A stretch of 64,000 nt of DNA from Arachnia propionica (GCF_037055325.1 NZ_CP146373.1:1674001-1738000), one strand, 5' to 3'. Positions 8,495 to 18,859 are shown, counted from the first letter of the stretch. Numbers and translations are program-made. The notes: generated by a model not told the origin, from the sequence alone.

Positions 8495-9342
8495 CAGCGA
8501 CCACCTAGCCCCGCCAGGGCGATGCCCTTCACGAGGTGCTTCTGCAGCGCAATCACGAGCGCGGTGGTGGGCACCATCGAGATCACAGCAGCGGCGATCT
8601 GCAAGTCCCACCGAGTGCCCTGCTGCGTGGAGAACGTCGCCAGCCCCACCGGCAGGGTACCGAGGGTGGAGTAATCGACGGTGACGATCAGCGGCCACAA
8701 GTAGGAGTTCCAGAAGCCCAGGAAGGTGAACACGGCCAGCACCGCGATCGCGGAACGCGACAGGGGCAGAATGATATTGAGGTAAATGCGCACCGCCCCC
8801 GCACCGTCGACCCGGGCGGCCTCGTCCAGCTCGAAGGGAATGCCCCGGTAAAACTGGCGCAGCAGGAAGGTGCCGAAGGCACTGAACGCGAACGGGATGA
8901 TCAGGGCCTGATACGTGTTGATCCACCCGAACCAGTCCATCAGGGTGTACATCGGGATCATCACGACCTCCGCAGGCACCATGAGGGTGGCCAGGAACAG
9001 CAGGAACACGGCATCGCGTCCCTTCCAACGGAGCCTGGCAAAGGCGAAAGCCGACGTAGAGGAGACGATCAGCACCAGGATCGTCCCGACGACTGAGACG
9101 AACAACGAGTTCAGCATGTAGGTGACGAACGGACCGTAGGAGAACACCTCGATGAAGTTCGTCCACTTGATCTGCGACCCGATCAGTCGCGGCGGGGATG
9201 TGAACATCTCGTTGTTCGGTTTCATCGCGGAGAACAACGCGTAGATCAGGGGCGACGCGAAGAGCAGGGCGGCGATGTAGATGCTGATGTGGGCGAACAC
9301 CGAGCGCAGGTCCCCGCCCTTCTTCCTGGTCTCAGTACTCAT
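8494..9342 (-). CDS. Carbohydrate ABC transporter permease (MalG type)
   Basis: 282 residues with six predicted membrane spans. The cytoplasmic EAA loop (FELDEAARVDGAGAVRIYLN), which docks the ATPase, is clear. It overlaps the start-side permease gene by 11 bp. No ATP-binding subunit is encoded in this operon, so the transporter must use a shared MsiK/UgpC-type ATPase encoded elsewhere, as is common for CUT1 importers in actinobacteria. Confidence 0.92.
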   Translation of the reverse strand: MSTETRKKGGDLRSVFAHISIYIAALLFASPLIYALFSAMKPNNEMFTSPPRLIGSQIKWTNFIEVFSYGPFVTYMLNSLFVSVVGTILVLIVSSTSAFAFARLRWKGRDAVFLLFLATLMVPAEVVMIPMYTLMDWFGWINTYQALIIPFAFSAFGTFLLRQFYRGIPFELDEAARVDGAGAVRIYLNIILPLSRSAIAVLAVFTFLGFWNSYLWPLIVTVDYSTLGTLPVGLATFSTQQGTRWDLQIAAAVISMVPTTALVIALQKHLVKGIALAGLGGR

Positions 9343-10231
9343 AGTGCACCCACTTCTTCTGCGCTCGGAACTGCAGAGCCGTCAGGACGATGATGACGGC
9401 GAACAGGATCCAGGCGGCTGCGGCTGCCAGACCGAGATCCTGGAACCGGAAGCCGTTGTTGTAGATGAACTGGACGATCGGCTGGGTCGAGTTGCCGGGG
9501 CCACCGCCGGTCAGCAACTGGGGTTGAGCGAAGACCTGCAGCGATCCGATCATCGTCATCACGGTGGCGAAGAACACGGCTGGGGAGATCATGGGCAGCG
9601 TCACACGGAAGAACAGGCGTGCACCTGTCGCACCGTCGATGCGGGCCGCCTCGATGACACTGTCGGGAAGCTGCTCCAACACCGCCGAGAAGATCAACAT
9701 GTTGTAGCCGAGACCCTGCCACACCGACATGGTCACCACCATGACCATCGCCCAGAACGGGTCGGCCAGGAAGCTGGGCAGGGTGTGGTTGAACAGTCCC
9801 TCACTGATGCCGTTCAGCGCACCCTTGGGTTGCAGCAGCATCTTCCACACCAGGATGTTCGCAACCATCGGGGTGACCACGGGAATGAAGAACAACACCC
9901 GCAGCGCCCCACGCCCACGGATACGGGAGTTGAGAGCCACCGCCAAGCCGAGCGACAAGGCGATGTTGATGGGGACGTAGGTGATCGCGAACACAAAGGT
10001 ATTGCGCATCGCCGGCCAGAAGTCCGGACTGACGGTGAACAACTTGATGTAGTTGCCGAGCCCATTGAAGGTGCGTGCACCGAAAGTGGGCCAGTTGAAC
10101 AGGCTCATGACGATGGACAGCCCCACCGGAAAGAGCGTGAACAGGCCGAGGCCCAGCAGGGCCGGACTGACGAAGCCCAACGCCTGGCGAGCCTCGGCCC
10201 TGCGAAGGGCCCCTTTTCTAGGGGAGGACAT
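9332..10231 (-). CDS. Carbohydrate ABC transporter permease (MalF/UgpA type)
   Basis: 299 residues with six predicted membrane spans, beginning with a short basic cytoplasmic tail. The EAA loop is visible as VIEAARIDGATGARLFFRVT. It is the partner of the next permease, forming the heterodimeric CUT1 channel. It lies 17 bp downstream of the binding-protein gene and overlaps the following gene by 11 bp, so the genes are transcribed together. Confidence 0.92.
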   Translation of the reverse strand: MSSPRKGALRRAEARQALGFVSPALLGLGLFTLFPVGLSIVMSLFNWPTFGARTFNGLGNYIKLFTVSPDFWPAMRNTFVFAITYVPINIALSLGLAVALNSRIRGRGALRVLFFIPVVTPMVANILVWKMLLQPKGALNGISEGLFNHTLPSFLADPFWAMVMVVTMSVWQGLGYNMLIFSAVLEQLPDSVIEAARIDGATGARLFFRVTLPMISPAVFFATVMTMIGSLQVFAQPQLLTGGGPGNSTQPIVQFIYNNGFRFQDLGLAAAAAWILFAVIIVLTALQFRAQKKWVHYEY

Positions 10232-10248
10232 TCAGGATCCTTTCCCCG

Positions 10249-11520
10249 TCACTGCTGGAACTGCTGTTGAGCGGAGTTCAGCACCTCGGGCATCGGTTTG
10301 GAGCCGCTGTAGACGCTCACCAGTTCGGGCTGGATGTAGGAGTTGACCTTGGACCAGTTCGGGGAAACGTGCTGCGCCTCGACATTGGCGAAGGCAGCGT
10401 CGAAGGCCTGCTTGACCACATCGCGGTACTGCTCATCGATGGACTCGAAGTACAGCGGCTGTGACTCGACGCGGGCCGGGTAGGACCGACCGGAGCTGGC
10501 GACGTAGTCCTGGGCCTCCTTGCTGAGCAGGGCTCCCAGCACCTTCAGGGCCGATTCTTTGTCCTTACAGCTCTTGGCGACGCCGTAGCCCGACCCAAGG
10601 ATCAGTCCGGTCGCCTTGCCGCCAGCAGGTGCAGGCAGGTTCGTCATGCCGACCTTGAAGCCCGCGTCGTTCTTGATGTAGCTGCTGGCGTTCCAGGTTC
10701 CGTCGACGGCCATCGCGGCGTTGCCGTTGGAGAACTGATCCTCACCCCAGCCAGCATCGGAGGCCGATCCCACGGGCAGCGCAACCTTCTTGTCGGTGAC
10801 CAACCCCGCGTACCAGGTGGAGGCCTCGACAAAGGCCGGGTTGGCGATGTCCAGCTTGCCATCGGCCGTCACCGGCTGGGTGCCGGACTTGGAGATCGGC
10901 AGGGCCTGCCACTGGAAGTCCCCCATGCCGATGCCGAAGCCCTGTTTGTCGTCCTTGGTAGCCGCAGTGGCGGTGGCCTCGAAGTCGTCGAAGGTCCAGC
11001 CGTTCTTGGGCTGAGGTGCGCCCGTGGCGTTGATCATGTCGACGTTGTGGTAGGTGAGCATGGTGGCCATGTCGAAGGGCAGGCCATACATGGTGCCGCC
11101 ATCACTGAGGATGTCCGTGGCGCGCGGGGCGAAGTCGGTGGACTTAAGCCCTGCGGTGGTGAGGTCAGCCTCGGTGAGCTCCACGAAGCCGGCCTTGTAG
11201 TCGGACAGCTTCCCGGAGTTCATGCCCGTCACACAGGCCATGTTGTCGGTGCCCATGTTGGTGGTGAGCTTGGTGAAGAAGTCACCCCAAGGGGCGGTGC
11301 GCAGCTCGATCTGGATGTCCGGGAGAGCCTTCTGGGCGATCTCCACCTGCTTCTTGAGGGCTTCGGTGTCCTTCTCACCGCCAGCCCACATGTCGACGAC
11401 GATCTTCGTCTTGCCATCCGTACCGGTGGTGTCGCTGCCGCCTCCCTTGCTGGAGCAGCCGGTGAACGCCAGCGCGGTGACTGCCGCCAGCGCGACGGCC
11501 TTGCGGAAATTGAACTTCAT
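10249..11520 (-). CDS. Extracellular sugar-binding lipoprotein of an ABC importer
   Basis: 423 residues from the ATG at 11520, preceded by AGGAG 5 nt upstream. The signal peptide ends in the lipobox AFTGC, so it should be anchored to the outer face of the membrane by a lipidated Cys. The rest has the family 1 solute-binding (MalE/UgpB-like) fold, with typical elements such as KIVVDMWAGGE near the start, YGLPFDMATMLTYHN and GEDQFSNGNAAMAVDGTW. It is the first gene of the operon, right behind the palindromic operator at 11543-11564. With a fucosidase downstream, a fucosylated oligosaccharide is a reasonable but unproven ligand. Confidence 0.92.
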   Translation of the reverse strand: MKFNFRKAVALAAVTALAFTGCSSKGGGSDTTGTDGKTKIVVDMWAGGEKDTEALKKQVEIAQKALPDIQIELRTAPWGDFFTKLTTNMGTDNMACVTGMNSGKLSDYKAGFVELTEADLTTAGLKSTDFAPRATDILSDGGTMYGLPFDMATMLTYHNVDMINATGAPQPKNGWTFDDFEATATAATKDDKQGFGIGMGDFQWQALPISKSGTQPVTADGKLDIANPAFVEASTWYAGLVTDKKVALPVGSASDAGWGEDQFSNGNAAMAVDGTWNASSYIKNDAGFKVGMTNLPAPAGGKATGLILGSGYGVAKSCKDKESALKVLGALLSKEAQDYVASSGRSYPARVESQPLYFESIDEQYRDVVKQAFDAAFANVEAQHVSPNWSKVNSYIQPELVSVYSGSKPMPEVLNSAQQQFQQ

Positions 11521-11542
11521 AATTTCTCCTAGATTCCGCACT

Positions 11543-11564
11543 TTTAATTCGCCTTCGAATTAAA
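11543..11564. promoter_or_regulatory. Palindromic operator of the sugar operon (probable ROK repressor site)
   Basis: TTTAATTCG-cctt-CGAATTAAA, a perfect inverted repeat with 9-bp arms and a 4-bp spacer, 23 bp upstream of the binding-protein start. AT-rich palindromes of this kind are typical ROK repressor sites. The half-site TTAATTCG recurs at 11807-11814, 21 bp before the divergent ROK regulator, which suggests autoregulation. Confidence 0.7.
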
Positions 11565-11834
11565 TTGAGTGCCTTCTCGGCGGAAGTGAGCATAAGGCAG
11601 ACCGATCGGATGATGCAAGGAGCCACCCGATCCTGCTGAGCGATTGCACTCGCCCGACCAACCGACGCGGCTCTTCTCGAACTCCCTGCAGGACAGGAGA
11701 ATCGGCGCCGGAAACCCAGACCGCAGACAGCGCATTCGCAGTCATCCAACAGGATTCGCAACCACCCCCACAGTCCGACCCCGACGCGCATCGAAGATCT
11801 TCTCCCTTAATTCGGCATCAGCTAAAGTTACTGC
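11565..11834. promoter_or_regulatory. Divergent promoter region with a second operator half-site
   Basis: This 270-bp region holds no recognisable gene. It contains one more TTAATTCG at 11807-11814. The matching right half there is degenerate (cagctaaa). Promoter boxes for either direction are not clear. Confidence 0.45.
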
Positions 11835-12950
11835 ATGACGCACCCACATCCGCGCATCACGGAGTTGCTGGCCGATGGGTCCGCCTCGTCGCGTTCAGAC
11901 ATCGCGCGCCTGCTGGGGATCGCCCCGTCGACCGCCTCGGCCTGGGTCGGACAGCTCATCGACGCGGGGATCGTCGTCGAGGACGGGCTGGTCGCATCCG
12001 GAAGCGGACGCCCCCGCCGAAAACTCCGCCTCAACCGTCCTCCCGGTCACCTGCTGGTGGCGGAACTGGGTGGCAACCACGCGCGACTCGGGGTGGCCGA
12101 CAGGGCGGGACGGTTGCTGCGCTCCACGACCTCGCCCCTGACGGTGGCCGATGGCCCGGATCAGGTACTCCGTTCCCTCACCACACTCCTGCGCAACCAG
12201 CGAGCCGAGGGGGAACCGGCGGGAGTGGGGTTGGCACTGCCCGGCCCAGTGCAGCCTGGGGGCACGGTGCGGCTGCCGTCGCGAATGCCGGGCTGGGCGG
12301 GATTTCCCGTACAGGAGACCCTCGCGGAGAGCTTCGGGGTGCCTGCCGTGGTGGAAAACGACGCGAACGCGATGGCGCTCGGGGAGCACCGCACCCAGTT
12401 CGGGTCCGAGGGCGACTCCATCACGGTGAAAGCGGGCACGGCGATCGGTTCAGGCATCGTGATCGCGGGGCAGCTCTACCGGGGGGCGACCTTCGCCGCC
12501 GGGGACGTCACCCACACCGTGGTCCATGCGGCTGGGAACAGACCCTGCACCTGCGGGAAGACCGGCTGCCTGGAGACGGTGGCCTCAGGAGCGGGAATCG
12601 TCGCGCGGCTTGTCGAGCAGGGGATCGAGGTCACCAAGACCGCCGATGCCCTGGCCCTGGCCCGCGACGGCAACCCCGAGGCCACGACTATGATCCGCAC
12701 CGCCGGTTCCCTGCTCGGGGAGGTCCTCAGCTCGGTGGTGAGTTTCTTCAATCCGCAGGCGCTGTTCCTAACCGGCGGGTTGGCGTCGTCGCAGCACTTC
12801 GTGACGGCGGTCCGGGCCCGCATCTACGACGGTTGTCACCCTTTGATGACGGAGTCGCTGCGGATCGAGGCGGCGTCGCTGGGAGCCGACGCGGCCCTGG
12901 CTGGCACGGCCCTGCTGACCGCGGCTGCTGTCCGCGAAGGGCCCGCCTGA
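11835..12950 (+). CDS. ROK-family transcriptional repressor
   Basis: 371 residues. An N-terminal winged HTH (residues about 5-50, SRSDIARLLGIAPSTASAWVGQL) is followed by the ROK sugar-sensing domain with the full zinc motif CTCGKTGCLE. This HTH-plus-ROK layout is that of NagC/Mlc/XylR. It is divergent from the fucosidase operon and faces the palindrome at 11543, so it probably represses that operon and releases it when the sugar or its phosphate binds. There is no good ribosome binding site before the ATG; translation may be leaderless. Confidence 0.9.
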   Translation: MTHPHPRITELLADGSASSRSDIARLLGIAPSTASAWVGQLIDAGIVVEDGLVASGSGRPRRKLRLNRPPGHLLVAELGGNHARLGVADRAGRLLRSTTSPLTVADGPDQVLRSLTTLLRNQRAEGEPAGVGLALPGPVQPGGTVRLPSRMPGWAGFPVQETLAESFGVPAVVENDANAMALGEHRTQFGSEGDSITVKAGTAIGSGIVIAGQLYRGATFAAGDVTHTVVHAAGNRPCTCGKTGCLETVASGAGIVARLVEQGIEVTKTADALALARDGNPEATTMIRTAGSLLGEVLSSVVSFFNPQALFLTGGLASSQHFVTAVRARIYDGCHPLMTESLRIEAASLGADAALAGTALLTAAAVREGPA

Positions 12951-12973
12951 GGCCCCCGCCACCCAGAATGTCG

Positions 12974-13021
12974 TTATGTCATGTAGAAAGATTTTGTACC
13001 GTACACGCCACACAACTTTTC
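12974..13021 (+). repeat. 36-bp near-palindromic element, copy 1 (degenerate right arm)
   Basis: TTATGTCAT at 12974, then after 3 nt gaaagattttgta-ccgtacacgc-cacacaacttttc (12986-13021). The left arm is identical to the copy at 25096-25131; the right arm matches the perfect complement at 9 of 13 positions. It ends 49 bp before the endonuclease IV gene. Confidence 0.65.
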
Positions 13022-13070
13022 ACGACGTCACCACAATCTTCTTCCCTGAGGCCGCCCCTAGGCTGGGACC

Positions 13071-13853
13071 ATGTTGATCGGTGCTCATGTTGACGCGAAC
13101 TCTGCAATTGCGCAGGCCGTTGCCCTGGGAGCGGACATCGCCCAGGTGACCCTCGGCGACCCGCAGTCATGGAAGAAACCCGCCATCCCCGGCGACGGGG
13201 CCGCCTCCTTGGGAGTGCAGGCCACCGACGCCGGGGTTGGTCTCTATGTACACGCCGCGTACGTCATCAACGTCGCATCCACCAACAATCGCATCCGCAT
13301 CCCGTCGCGGAAACTGCTGCAGCAGACCATCGATGCAGCCGCCGGGATCGGGGCGCGTGGGGTGATCGTCCATGGCGGGCATGTCACTGCCGACGAGGAG
13401 CAGCAACAGGGCTACGACAACTGGCGCAAGTGCGTCGACGGCCTCGACGTGAAGGTGCCGGTCCTGATCGAGAACACAGCGGGCGGCAAAAAAGCGATGA
13501 TGCGGTACCTCGACTCCATCCGCGGCCTGTGGACCACCCTCGAAGGTTCCGCCAATCTGGATGGCATCGGGCTCTGCCTGGACACCTGCCACGCGCATGC
13601 CGCCGGCCTGGACCTGACCACCGTGGTGGGGGACGTGCGAGCCATTACGGGGCGCATCGACCTGGTCCACTGCAACGATTCACGCGACGCTCCCGGTTCC
13701 GGGCGCGACCGCCACGCCCCGCTGAGAGACGGTCAGCTCAACCCGGAGGTCCTCATTGCCCTGCTGCGCGACGCCGACGCCCCGGTCATGCTGGAAACCC
13801 CGCCGGAGAACCACGCCGAGGAGATCGCCTGGCTGCGGGAGCAGCTGGGCTGA
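13071..13853 (+). CDS. nfo: Endonuclease IV (AP endonuclease)
   Basis: 260 residues, an AP endonuclease family 2 TIM barrel. Metal ligands of endonuclease IV are visible in order: IVHGGH, LIENTAGG, GLCLDTCHAHAAG, DLVHCNDS, a DRH in GSGRDRHAPL, and MLETPPE near the C-terminus. It cuts DNA 5' to abasic sites in base-excision repair. It is slightly shorter than the E. coli enzyme (about 285), mainly at the N-terminus, which nonetheless begins with the expected IGAHV strand. It stands alone between the ROK regulator and a convergent aspartase gene. The palindrome at 12986 lies in its promoter region. Confidence 0.92.
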   Translation: MLIGAHVDANSAIAQAVALGADIAQVTLGDPQSWKKPAIPGDGAASLGVQATDAGVGLYVHAAYVINVASTNNRIRIPSRKLLQQTIDAAAGIGARGVIVHGGHVTADEEQQQGYDNWRKCVDGLDVKVPVLIENTAGGKKAMMRYLDSIRGLWTTLEGSANLDGIGLCLDTCHAHAAGLDLTTVVGDVRAITGRIDLVHCNDSRDAPGSGRDRHAPLRDGQLNPEVLIALLRDADAPVMLETPPENHAEEIAWLREQLG

Positions 13854-13958
13854 GAGCGGCACCGACGGATTTCCCCGATTGCGCAGCACTCAACTCGTTT
13901 TCCGGCCCGGAATGGTGCATTTCCGGGTTTGAGTGCTGCGGAACTGGGTTGGGCGTCC

Positions 13959-15374
13959 TTAGCCCTTTCCCGCGACCTTCTGCTCCCTCGGGTGGGAGAG
14001 GTTCTCGAAGGACAGCAGCCGATCCACCGTGGTCTCGTCCAGCAGCCCCCTCTCCAGGACGATGTCGCGCACCGACCTGCCCGACCTGGCGGCCTCCCGG
14101 CCCACCTCGTCACCGGCCCGGTGCCCGATGTAGTCGTTGAGGAGGGTCACCACCGAAATCGATTCGCGCACGTAGCGTTCGCAGACGTCCTTGTTGGCAG
14201 TGATGCCGTCGATGCAGCGGGTCCGCAACACGTCGCAGCCCGACCTCAGCAGCCGGATCGACTCGAACAGCGCCTGCGCGATCACCGGTTCCATGGCGTT
14301 GAGCTGCAACTGCCCAGCCTCAGCGCCGAGCCCGACGGTGAAGTCGTTGCCGCGTACCTTGTAGGTGATCTGGTTGACCACCTCGGGGATGACGGGATTG
14401 ACTTTGGCGGGCATGATCGAGCTGCCCGCCTGCATCGCGGGCAGGTTGATCTCGTTGAAACCGGTGCGCGGCCCGGAGCTCAGCAACCGCAGGTCATTGC
14501 AGATCTTCGACAGCTTCGTCGCCAGGCGTTTGCAGGCCGCGTGGGCCATCACATAGGCACCGGTGTCAGAGGTGGCCTCGATCAGGTCAACCGCGGTGAC
14601 GAACGGGCGTCCCGTGATCTCGCAGAGGTGTTTCACCGCCAGCTCCCGGTATCCGGGCGGGGCGTTCAGCCCGGTGCCGATCGCCGTCGCGCCCAGGTTG
14701 ATCTCCAGCAGCAACGAGCGTGCGTACTCGAGGTGACGCAGCTCCTCCTCCAAGTTCACTGCGAAGGCCGTGAACTCCTGCCCCAGTGTCATCGGCACCG
14801 CATCCTGCAACTGGGTGCGTCCAAGCTTGAGGATGTTCTCGAACTCCTCACCCTTGTCATAGAAGGAGTCGGAGAGCTCCTCGACCGCATGCGACAGCTC
14901 CCCAAACACGTGGTCGAGGGCCACCCGGAAGCCCGTCGGGAAGGTGTCATTGGTGGATTGGCTGTGGTTGACGTGGTCGTTGGGGTCGACGATGTCGTAG
15001 CGTCCCTTCGAGAACCCGAGGTGCTCCAGAGCCAGGTTCGCGAGTACCTCGTTGGCGTTCATGTTCACCGACGTCCCCGCGCCACCTTGGAAGACATCGA
15101 TCGGGAACTGGTCCATGCAGCGTTTTCTCACCAGCACCTCGTCACAGGCCTGGAGGATCGCCCGCGCCACCCAGCCGGGGAGGACGCCGAGTTCGCGATT
15201 CGCCAGCGCCGCCGCTTTCTTCACCTGGACCATTCCGCGAATCAACTCGGGAACAGAGTTCACGGTGACACCCGAGATGGGGAAGTTCTCGACGGCTCTC
15301 AACGTGTGAATTCCGTACCAGGCGTCATCAGGGACCTGACGATCGCCGAGTAGGTCGGTTTCGGTGCGCGACAT
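13959..15374 (-). CDS. aspA: Aspartate ammonia-lyase (aspartase)
   Basis: 471 residues from the ATG at 15374, preceded by AAAGGAAAG. It belongs to the fumarase/aspartase superfamily. The signature loop reads [15 protein letters not shown]; the Ala-Lys and the VIPE ending are characteristic of aspartase, where class II fumarase has GKVNPTQ. It interconverts aspartate with fumarate and ammonia. In propionic acid bacteria this feeds fumarate to the reductive arm that ends in succinate and propionate. It is a single gene, divergent from pta. Confidence 0.92.
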   Translation of the reverse strand: MSRTETDLLGDRQVPDDAWYGIHTLRAVENFPISGVTVNSVPELIRGMVQVKKAAALANRELGVLPGWVARAILQACDEVLVRKRCMDQFPIDVFQGGAGTSVNMNANEVLANLALEHLGFSKGRYDIVDPNDHVNHSQSTNDTFPTGFRVALDHVFGELSHAVEELSDSFYDKGEEFENILKLGRTQLQDAVPMTLGQEFTAFAVNLEEELRHLEYARSLLLEINLGATAIGTGLNAPPGYRELAVKHLCEITGRPFVTAVDLIEATSDTGAYVMAHAACKRLATKLSKICNDLRLLSSGPRTGFNEINLPAMQAGSSIMPAKVNPVIPEVVNQITYKVRGNDFTVGLGAEAGQLQLNAMEPVIAQALFESIRLLRSGCDVLRTRCIDGITANKDVCERYVRESISVVTLLNDYIGHRAGDEVGREAARSGRSVRDIVLERGLLDETTVDRLLSFENLSHPREQKVAGKG

Positions 15375-15542
15375 TGCTTTCCTTTCGGAGCTATCCTCCC
15401 GACGAAACCCCGTGGATGGGGGCGGAAGCAACGCTACCGGAGTCGGTGCGGCTGCGCGCCCCGGACCGCATCTTCTCCGTTCTACGAGACAACCAGTCGG
15501 GTCGGCACCGCACGTCCTTTGACGAGTCGCTAGGCTTGGGTC

Positions 15543-17603
15543 GTGACCAGATGCGTTTACATTGCTTCATCGGAGTGGCAGGTCAGTAAGAGCGCCGTTG
15601 CTCTGGGCGTGCTGGAGTTGTTCGCGCGCCAAGTCCGCTCGGTCGGTTTCTTCCGTCCGCTGGTGCAGTCCCTGCAGGAGGACGGCATCACGACGGCGTT
15701 GCTGGCCACCGACACCCTGCGTCACCAAAGTCTCGAGGACAGCATTGGTGTCAGCTACGAGGACTGGGCCAATGATCCGGACGCCGCCATCGATACGATC
15801 GTCGCGAAGTACTCCGCGCTGGCGGAGCGCTTCGAGGCGATCGTGATCGTCGGTTCCGACTTCGACGACCTCACCTACGGTACCGAGCTGGACCACAACG
15901 CCCTCATCGCCGCCAACCTGAACGCGCCAGTGCTGTACGTGTGCCGCGCATCGGAGAGGTCCATCGACGAGGTCTGCCGGATGGCCGAGGAGTCGATCGA
16001 GGCCTTCGAGGCCCGCCACAACACCGTCGTCGGGATCATCGCCACCCGCGCGGAACCCGAGATCAGCGAGGAACTCTCCTCGGCGTTGCGTGAGGTGCGC
16101 GACGTTCCGGTCTCCGTTTTGTCCGCGAATCCGGTGCTCGACGCCCCGTCGGTCGGCCAGCACTTCGAGGCGGTCGATGCGACGCTGTGGCGCGGCAAAC
16201 CGGAGAGCCTGAACCGCGAGGCGCTGACGACGATCATCGCGGGCATGAGCCTGCCGAACCTGCTGCCGCGGCTCCAGAAGGAGGCCACGGTCATCGTTCC
16301 CGCCGACCGGCTCGATCTGCTGCCCGCACTCATCATGGCGCACCGTTCCGCCACCTACGGTCCTCTGGCGTCGCTGCTGCTGACGGGCGGTTTCGAGATC
16401 CCGGAGACGGTTGCGACGCTGCTCAGCGACTCCGAGGTGGACCTGCCCATCGGCATGACGAACGACGACACCTTCCCCACCGCGGTCGCGCTGCGGGAGG
16501 TAAGCGGGGTGGCCACCAGCTCACCGCGGAAGGTCGAGCTGGTGCGTGCTCTGTTCGACCGGCACGTCGACGAGGAGGCGTTGCTGACCGCCATTGAGCT
16601 GCCGCGCGCCGAGATCCGCACCCCAAGCATGTTCGAGCACCAGCTGATGCAGATGGCCCGCAGGGACGTGAAACGGATTGTGCTGCCCGAATCCAACGAC
16701 GACCGGGTGCTGACCGCCGCCGACGTGGTGCTGAAACGTCACATCGCCGAGATCACCCTCCTCGGTGATCCGGGTGCCGTCTCCCGCCGCGCCGCGGAGC
16801 TGGGTCTCAACCTGACGAACGCCACCGTCGTCGACCCCAAGGACCCGGAACTGCTGGAGAAGTTCGCCGCCGAGTACGCGAAGCTGCGCGCCCACAAGGG
16901 GGTCACTCTGGATGCGGCCCGCGAGAAGCTGGCGGACCTGTCCTACTTCGGCACGATGATGGTGCACCTCGGCATGGCCGATGGCATGGTCTCGGGCGCG
17001 GTGAACACCACCGCCAACACCATCCGCCCGTCTCTGGAGTTCGTGAAGACCAAGCCGGGCGTCTCCGTGGTCTCCGGTTCCTTCCTGATGGCCATGAGCA
17101 ACCGCGTGGTGGTTTACGCCGACTGCGCCGTCAACCCCGACCCGACGCCCGCGCAGCTCGCGGATATTGCGATCTCCTCGGCGCAGACCGCCGTCAGCTT
17201 CGGCATTGAACCGCGCATCGCGATGCTGTCCTACTCGACGGGCACCTCAGGTTTCGGCGCCGACGTCGACAACGTGCGTGAGGCCACCGACCTCGTCCGC
17301 GAGAAGGCGCCCGACCTCAAGGTTGAGGGCCCTATCCAGTTCGACGCGGCCGTCGACGAGGTGGTGGCGGCCAAGAAGATGCCGGGCTCGGAGGTCGCGG
17401 GCCGCGCGACGGTGTTCATCTTCCCGGACCTCAACACCGGCAACAACACCTACAAGGCCGTGCAGCGCACCTCCGGTGCGGTGGCCATCGGTCCCGTTCT
17501 CCAGGGGCTCCGCAAACCCGTCAACGACCTGTCCCGTGGCGCGCTGGTGGATGACATCGTCTCGACGATCACCATCACCGCCATCCAGGCCCAGACGGAC
17601 TGA
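15543..17603 (+). CDS. pta: Phosphate acetyltransferase
   Basis: 686 residues from a GTG start. It is the long form of the enzyme: an N-terminal BioD-like P-loop domain (start [23 protein letters not shown]-like, residues 5-27), a DRTGG-type middle domain, and the catalytic PTA/PTB domain from about residue 360 ([19 protein letters not shown]). It converts acetyl-CoA and phosphate to acetyl phosphate. The P-loop is degenerate ([10 protein letters not shown] instead of GxxxxGKT), as is usual in long Pta proteins. It lies 57 bp upstream of ackA in the same direction, so the two form the acetate-producing, ATP-yielding pair. Confidence 0.95.
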   Translation: MTRCVYIASSEWQVSKSAVALGVLELFARQVRSVGFFRPLVQSLQEDGITTALLATDTLRHQSLEDSIGVSYEDWANDPDAAIDTIVAKYSALAERFEAIVIVGSDFDDLTYGTELDHNALIAANLNAPVLYVCRASERSIDEVCRMAEESIEAFEARHNTVVGIIATRAEPEISEELSSALREVRDVPVSVLSANPVLDAPSVGQHFEAVDATLWRGKPESLNREALTTIIAGMSLPNLLPRLQKEATVIVPADRLDLLPALIMAHRSATYGPLASLLLTGGFEIPETVATLLSDSEVDLPIGMTNDDTFPTAVALREVSGVATSSPRKVELVRALFDRHVDEEALLTAIELPRAEIRTPSMFEHQLMQMARRDVKRIVLPESNDDRVLTAADVVLKRHIAEITLLGDPGAVSRRAAELGLNLTNATVVDPKDPELLEKFAAEYAKLRAHKGVTLDAAREKLADLSYFGTMMVHLGMADGMVSGAVNTTANTIRPSLEFVKTKPGVSVVSGSFLMAMSNRVVVYADCAVNPDPTPAQLADIAISSAQTAVSFGIEPRIAMLSYSTGTSGFGADVDNVREATDLVREKAPDLKVEGPIQFDAAVDEVVAAKKMPGSEVAGRATVFIFPDLNTGNNTYKAVQRTSGAVAIGPVLQGLRKPVNDLSRGALVDDIVSTITITAIQAQTD

Positions 17604-17660
17604 ACCCCGGCCCTGAAGTCCTGAACCCTGTCCGAAATCGATCCACCAAGGAAAGTATCC

Positions 17661-18845
17661 GTGTCCAATCACATCCTGCTGCTCAACTGCGGCTCCTCGT
17701 CCATGAAGTATCAGCTCTTCGACCCGGAGACGCAGAGCCCCTTGGCGGTCGGCATCATCGAGCGGATCGGGCAGGACATCGGAAAACTGAAACACGAGGT
17801 CGACGGGCAGGAGTTCGTCGAGGAACAGCCCTTCCCCGACCACACCGCCTCGTTCGCCGCCGTCGTCGCAGCCTTCGGGAAGCACGGGCCGTCCCTCGAC
17901 GGGGTGCGGGCCGTCGGTCACCGCACCGTCCACGGCGGCTCCACTTTCCAGGAGTCAACCCTCATCACCGATGAGGTGATCGCGAAGTTGGTGGAACTGC
18001 AGGCCCTGGCGCCGCTGCACAACCCCCCGGGGATCGCGGGCATCGAGGCCGCGATGGCACTGCTGCCCGACGTGCCGCACGTCGCGATCTTCGACACCGC
18101 CTTCTTCGCGACGCTGCCCGCCGAGGCCTACACCTACGCCATCGACAAAGAGGTCGCGAAGAAGTACGAATTGCGCCGTTACGGCTTCCACGGCACATCC
18201 CACTCGTATGTGTCGAAGAAGGCCGCGGAGGTGCTGGGGCGTCCCGCCGAGGACCTGAAGGTCATCGTCTGCCATCTCGGCAACGGCGCCTCCATCTCGG
18301 CGGTCGACGGCGGTCGCGCGGTGGAGACGTCGATGGGTCTGACCCCGCTGCAGGGGCTCGTGATGGGCACCCGCTCCGGCGACATCGACCCGGGCATCTT
18401 CAAGTTCCTCTCCGACAAGGGCTACTCCATCGACGAAATCGACACGCTGCTGAACAAGCAGTCCGGCATGGGCGGCATGTGCGGCCACACCGACATGCGC
18501 GACGTCGAGGCCCGGATCGACGCAGGCGACGCCGACGCGCGCCTGGCGATGGATGTCTACATCCACCGCCTGATCAGCTACATCGGCGCCTACATCGCGG
18601 TGCTGGGCGGGGTGGACGCGGTGGTGTTCACCGCGGGCATCGGCGAAAACGCCTCCCTCGTGCGCGGCGAGGCTTCCAAGAGGCTGCGTCACCTCGGCCT
18701 GGTCATCGACGAGGAGAAGAACGAGGTGCGCTCCAAGGAACCGCGCGTGATCTCCACCCCCGACTCCCCCGTCACGATCCTCGTGGTCCCCACCAATGAG
18801 GAACTGGCCATGGCCCAGGACACCCTGCGCGTCATAGGGGAGTAA
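17661..18845 (+). CDS. ackA: Acetate kinase
   Basis: 394 residues from a GTG start with AAGGAAAG upstream. N-terminal phosphate-binding LLLNCGSSSMKYQLFD, VGHRTVHGG, VCHLGNGASISAV, MGLTPLQGLVMGTRSGDIDP and the C-terminal FTAGIGENA are all typical. It makes ATP and acetate from acetyl phosphate. It forms an operon with pta and is followed by a strong terminator. Confidence 0.96.
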   Translation: MSNHILLLNCGSSSMKYQLFDPETQSPLAVGIIERIGQDIGKLKHEVDGQEFVEEQPFPDHTASFAAVVAAFGKHGPSLDGVRAVGHRTVHGGSTFQESTLITDEVIAKLVELQALAPLHNPPGIAGIEAAMALLPDVPHVAIFDTAFFATLPAEAYTYAIDKEVAKKYELRRYGFHGTSHSYVSKKAAEVLGRPAEDLKVIVCHLGNGASISAVDGGRAVETSMGLTPLQGLVMGTRSGDIDPGIFKFLSDKGYSIDEIDTLLNKQSGMGGMCGHTDMRDVEARIDAGDADARLAMDVYIHRLISYIGAYIAVLGGVDAVVFTAGIGENASLVRGEASKRLRHLGLVIDEEKNEVRSKEPRVISTPDSPVTILVVPTNEELAMAQDTLRVIGE

Positions 18846-18859
18846 AACACCGACCCTCA

